A stretch of 7,475 bases of DNA from Candidatus Methanogaster sp. UBA203 (lineage in GTDB: Archaea; Halobacteriota; Methanosarcinia; Methanosarcinales; Methanogasteraceae): assembly GCA_002503595.1 (NCBI GenBank), contig DASC01000032.1:1-7475 (forward strand), in the 5' to 3' direction. Under the pieces are notes generated by a model. It saw only the letters and a program-made list of their open reading frames with translations. It did no database searches and was not told where the DNA came from. Below, in pieces: positions 5,625 to 7,475 of this stretch (positions are counted from its first letter, which is position 1; the number at the start of each line of letters is the position of its first letter). Made by a program: the position numbers and the translations under genes.

Positions 5625-6082
5625 ATGGAGCTAATAGAAGTTTTCGGTGCGATTATCTCTGTTATAATATTAGCGTTAGTACCTTTATTCTGGTACATAA
5701 GTATAAAAATTTATATTAAAGAGTGTACAGCTAAATTATTTCTTATTTGAATTTTAGCGTATGCTATTCTTGTTGGTTATGTCCATTTAATAGATTCAGA
5801 CCTTGTTCAATTATATTTTAGTCTTATTCTAATATCATTGATGACTTCTATTTTTTCATTTTAAGAATTGAAGAGAGAAGTTTTAATTTAAAGTATCTTA
5901 TCGGATTTTTAATAAGTACAATATTATTGTTGTTTGCAGTTTATTTATGTAACCCCACAGGTTTCTCCTTTTTCCGTGAATTGGATACATATCTATTTTT
6001 ATTTTTTATTTTTTATTTTCCTAAAATATTTGTGTATAATAAATTAACAAGAAAGCACCCTTCGGGTGCAAATCAGTTGTAG
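5625..6082 (+). pseudogene. Decayed multi-pass membrane protein gene
   Basis: The reading frame starts MELIEVFGAIISVIILALVP and shows hydrophobic segments throughout. An in-frame TGA at 5748-5750 interrupts it after 41 codons (...KLFLI stop ILAYAILVG...). A stop at 5862-5864 follows unless one T is added to the T6 run at 5851-5856. With that base the frame continues FFILRIEERSFNLKYLIGFL and CNPTGFSFFRELDTYLFL to a TAG at 6080. The repaired product would have about 152 residues and roughly five membrane segments. The last residues lie in the terminal hairpin and 3' end of the adjacent transposase unit, suggesting insertion cut off the original C-terminus. The gene is very AT-rich compared with the mtr genes. 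Family unknown. Confidence 0.6.
6055..6069 (-). terminator. Hairpin terminator or element end after the transposase gene
   Basis: The minus strand reads GCACCC-GAA-GGGTGC, a perfect 6-bp stem starting 3 bases after the transposase stop and followed by TTTCTTGTTAATTT. It can serve as the transposase terminator. Since HUH elements use structured ends, it may also lie within the transposon terminus. Confidence 0.55.
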
Positions 6083-7266
6083 CTCTGGCTAAGCATCGGG
6101 TGGTTCCAATCAGGTAATTTGCATCCAAAAACTTCGTTTTCCTTTGGTGGTCCCTTCTCATAATACACAAATGTCATTTTCTCGCCGCATTTTGGGCATG
6201 TTGGCGCCCATTTGTTCGGATTCTTGAGAAAATCATCAAATGTCGCTTGTTTTATACTTCTCTGTGAGTACTCGGAGTATTTTCCTTTGGTTCTACGGCT
6301 GTATGCGCCGTAATACCGTATCATTTTAAAATTCCTATCTGGTATGTGCTGAATTAACGCTTTAATGAATTCCCGTACCGTCATCATCACAAAATGTCTC
6401 TTGCCATCATGGTCCCCATACCAGAATGTGACCGTTTTTCCGTCGTATTTGTGCAATCGCGTGTTTGCAACAGCTGGATGTCTGATATATCTGGCCACGT
6501 ATTTCGCTATCTTCTTTTTGTTCGTGATTCTGGATTCTTTTGGTAGATATACGTAGAATCCCTTGCGATATTTCTTGAAAAGTCGGTCTATGAGTATCGA
6601 AAATACTATGTTCTTTGGAAGTGCCACTTTGAATTGAGTAAGCACCTGATATTGCCATGTTTTTCGCATAGCATTGAAAGGAATGTATTTTTGATGAACG
6701 AACTTGCCACGCCTGTCGAATCCAGCTTCTGTCACGATTATATGGAGGTGAGGGTTGAAGCTCATTTGCTTGGAAAACGGGTGCAGCACGACAACGGCGC
6801 CCGCAGTTAACCTTCCATTTCGGTGTTTGTAAGAGATCGTGTCGTTGATCGCTGTAATCGCAGCATCCATCAAGACCTTCAGAAGAAAACGGTTGTTTCT
6901 TACGACTGGCCACAGAGCGGCAGGGATTGTAAGTACCGCGTGTCGATGAGGTACGTTGAATAACGCATTTTGGAGAGATCTTGCCCATTTGTCTGTGTGG
7001 TTCTTGCCGCAATTCGAGCAGATACGACTGTTGCATCCGAAATGGACTTTTAGTATAGTTCCACAATGTGCGCACCGGTATGAGAAGAAGCCGCGACTCT
7101 CATCCTTGCAAGAGAGTATCTTGTCAACTTCTTTGATTTCGACATCTCTGAGGTTGTCTTTTTCCGCGAGGCGAAATGCGCCCCAGTTGTGATTGTCCTC
7201 AAAAATGTGTCGGACGGTGAGAGAGTATCGGTAAGGATGCAGAGGAGAACTGCGATGAGGTATATT
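6073..7266 (-). CDS. IS91-like HUH (Y2) transposase, start codon missing or non-canonical
   Basis: The frame is open for 397 codons after a TGA at 7267-7269. In order it shows an N-terminal zinc-binding domain (YRCAHCGTILKVHFGCNSR, then CSNCGKNHTDKWA), VPHRHAVLTIPAALWPVVR, the metal motif FNPHLHIIVTEAGFDRRGK, and YVARYIRHPAVANTRLHKYD. It ends with RYYGAYSRR, carrying the Y-x3-Y tyrosine pair, and a C-terminal CPKCGEKM...C zinc knuckle. These elements fit a single-strand, HUH-type transposase of the Y2/IS91 group (PF04986 with PF14319-type N-terminus). No ATG, GTG or TTG occurs before the TTG-ATG near 6873, which would remove the zinc domain. A CTG at 7242 or an ATA at 7263 are possible weak starts. 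Otherwise the 5' end was lost or mutated and the copy is inactive. The catalytic part looks intact. A hairpin follows the stop. Confidence 0.87.
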   Translation of the reverse strand, partial: NIPHRSSPLHPYRYSLTVRHIFEDNHNWGAFRLAEKDNLRDVEIKEVDKILSCKDESRGFFSYRCAHCGTILKVHFGCNSRICSNCGKNHTDKWARSLQNALFNVPHRHAVLTIPAALWPVVRNNRFLLKVLMDAAITAINDTISYKHRNGRLTAGAVVVLHPFSKQMSFNPHLHIIVTEAGFDRRGKFVHQKYIPFNAMRKTWQYQVLTQFKVALPKNIVFSILIDRLFKKYRKGFYVYLPKESRITNKKKIAKYVARYIRHPAVANTRLHKYDGKTVTFWYGDHDGKRHFVMMTVREFIKALIQHIPDRNFKMIRYYGAYSRRTKGKYSEYSQRSIKQATFDDFLKNPNKWAPTCPKCGEKMTFVYYEKGPPKENEVFGCKLPDWNHPMLSQSYN

Positions 7267-7293
7267 TCAGGTGAGGGGATATCGAGGTACACT

Positions 7294-7305
7294 GGGTATA
7301 TGAAT
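7294..7305 (-). promoter_or_regulatory. Possible promoter of the transposase gene
   Basis: The minus strand reads ATTCATATACCC. Transcription starting about 25 nt downstream would begin within a few bases of where the transposase frame opens, leaving no room for an upstream start codon in frame. The match to a TATA box is modest. Confidence 0.25.
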
Positions 7306-7396
7306 GATTGATCTTGGAAATAAGTGGTGCGTAAGGGGGTTTGAGTTTATAGTGTACATACCATAAAAAGAACATCGTGTATGGCGGAAGGTATAT

Positions 7397-7451
7397 CAGA
7401 TCATATCTGGGCATGGAAAGAACTGTTGATGTTCAAGATATGCCCATCAAC
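7397..7451. repeat. Inverted repeats near the right window edge
   Basis: Two structures are visible: CAGAT-CAT-ATCTG (7397-7409), and GTTGATG/CATCAAC (7425-7431 and 7445-7451) around a 13-base loop. GGGCAT (7409-7414) also pairs with ATGCCC (7440-7445), an alternative fold. Lying upstream of the transposase, they could belong to its transposon end. No coding sequence is supported from 7267 to 7475. Confidence 0.3.
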
Positions 7452-7475
7452 TATAAATTAGGACAGTACCCTATT

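Larger units (their letters stand above)
6055..7475 (-). mobile_element. IS91-like insertion element, ends not determined
   Basis: The element is inferred from its transposase. One end probably lies near the hairpin at 6055-6069, because an AT-rich membrane pseudogene is interrupted there. The other end is somewhere in the stretch beyond 7266, or outside the window. Elements of this group lack terminal inverted repeats and target duplications, so the boundaries cannot be read from a single copy. Confidence 0.45.

Noticed and set aside
336..5750. Recoding of TGA as an amino acid, suggested by in-frame TGA in both the ATPase and membrane genes
   Set aside because: mtrE, D, C, B, A and F all end in TGA directly before the next gene, so TGA works as a stop here. 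The two interrupted genes are better explained by decay.
6407..7075. A 222-codon minus-strand frame inside the transposase gene
   Set aside because: The overlapping frame carries all the transposase motifs, both zinc-binding regions and the HLH and tyrosine motifs. This one has none.
1..7475. CRISPR array, tRNA or rRNA genes
   Set aside because: No regularly spaced repeats, cloverleaf with a TTCGANNC-type loop, or rRNA-like conserved segment was seen on either strand.

Overview
The window looks archaeal, from a methane- or alkane-metabolising euryarchaeote (Halobacteriota in the broad sense). The main reason is a compact minus-strand run of seven genes for the membrane N5-methyl-tetrahydromethanopterin:coenzyme M methyltransferase (Mtr), in the canonical order mtrE-D-C-B-A-F-G. 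Supporting signs are TATA-like boxes about 26-29 nt ahead of start codons (leaderless-type promoters), clear GGAGG ribosome sites at internal operon genes, and an archaeal-type AAA ATPase. I cannot name the genus from sequence alone.

Layout, left to right. Positions 1-446 (minus strand) hold the N-terminal half of a P-loop ATPase of the AAA_14/DUF4143 type, interrupted by one in-frame TGA and running off the left edge. Positions 447-1024 carry no convincing gene: an AT-rich stretch with palindromic repeats, then a short unrecognised open segment. Positions 1025-4857 (minus strand) are mtrG, F, A, B, C, D and E, packed with overlaps of 4 nt or gaps of 12 nt or less. mtrH, which normally ends this operon, is not downstream of mtrG.

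Positions 4854-5312 (minus strand), directly upstream of mtrE, encode only the cobalamin-binding N-terminal domain of a B12-dependent radical SAM protein. Its reading frame stops at a short G run. What looks like the family's linker sequence continues in the -1 frame, which is open straight into mtrE. The likely promoter of the whole Mtr run therefore lies upstream of this fragment, near 5340. On the plus strand, 5484-5618 may encode a 44-residue protein, followed closely by a decayed multi-pass membrane protein gene (5625-6082) with one in-frame stop and one frameshift.

Positions 6073-7266 (minus strand) carry an IS91-like HUH transposase with an N-terminal zinc-binding domain, the HLH metal motif and a Y-x3-Y tyrosine pair. 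Its open frame reaches about 130 codons beyond the first conventional start codon and has no ATG, GTG or TTG at its front. A GC-rich hairpin follows its stop. The last 200 bases hold small inverted repeats and a possible promoter.

In function, the Mtr genes couple methyl transfer between tetrahydromethanopterin and coenzyme M to sodium transport. MtrA carries the cobamide, C, D and E form the membrane module, and B, F and G are small anchored subunits. MtrH, which brings the methyl group to cobalt, would have to be encoded elsewhere. Both flanks show decay and mobile DNA, so the operon appears to sit at a rearranged locus where it has come under the promoter of a truncated B12-domain gene.
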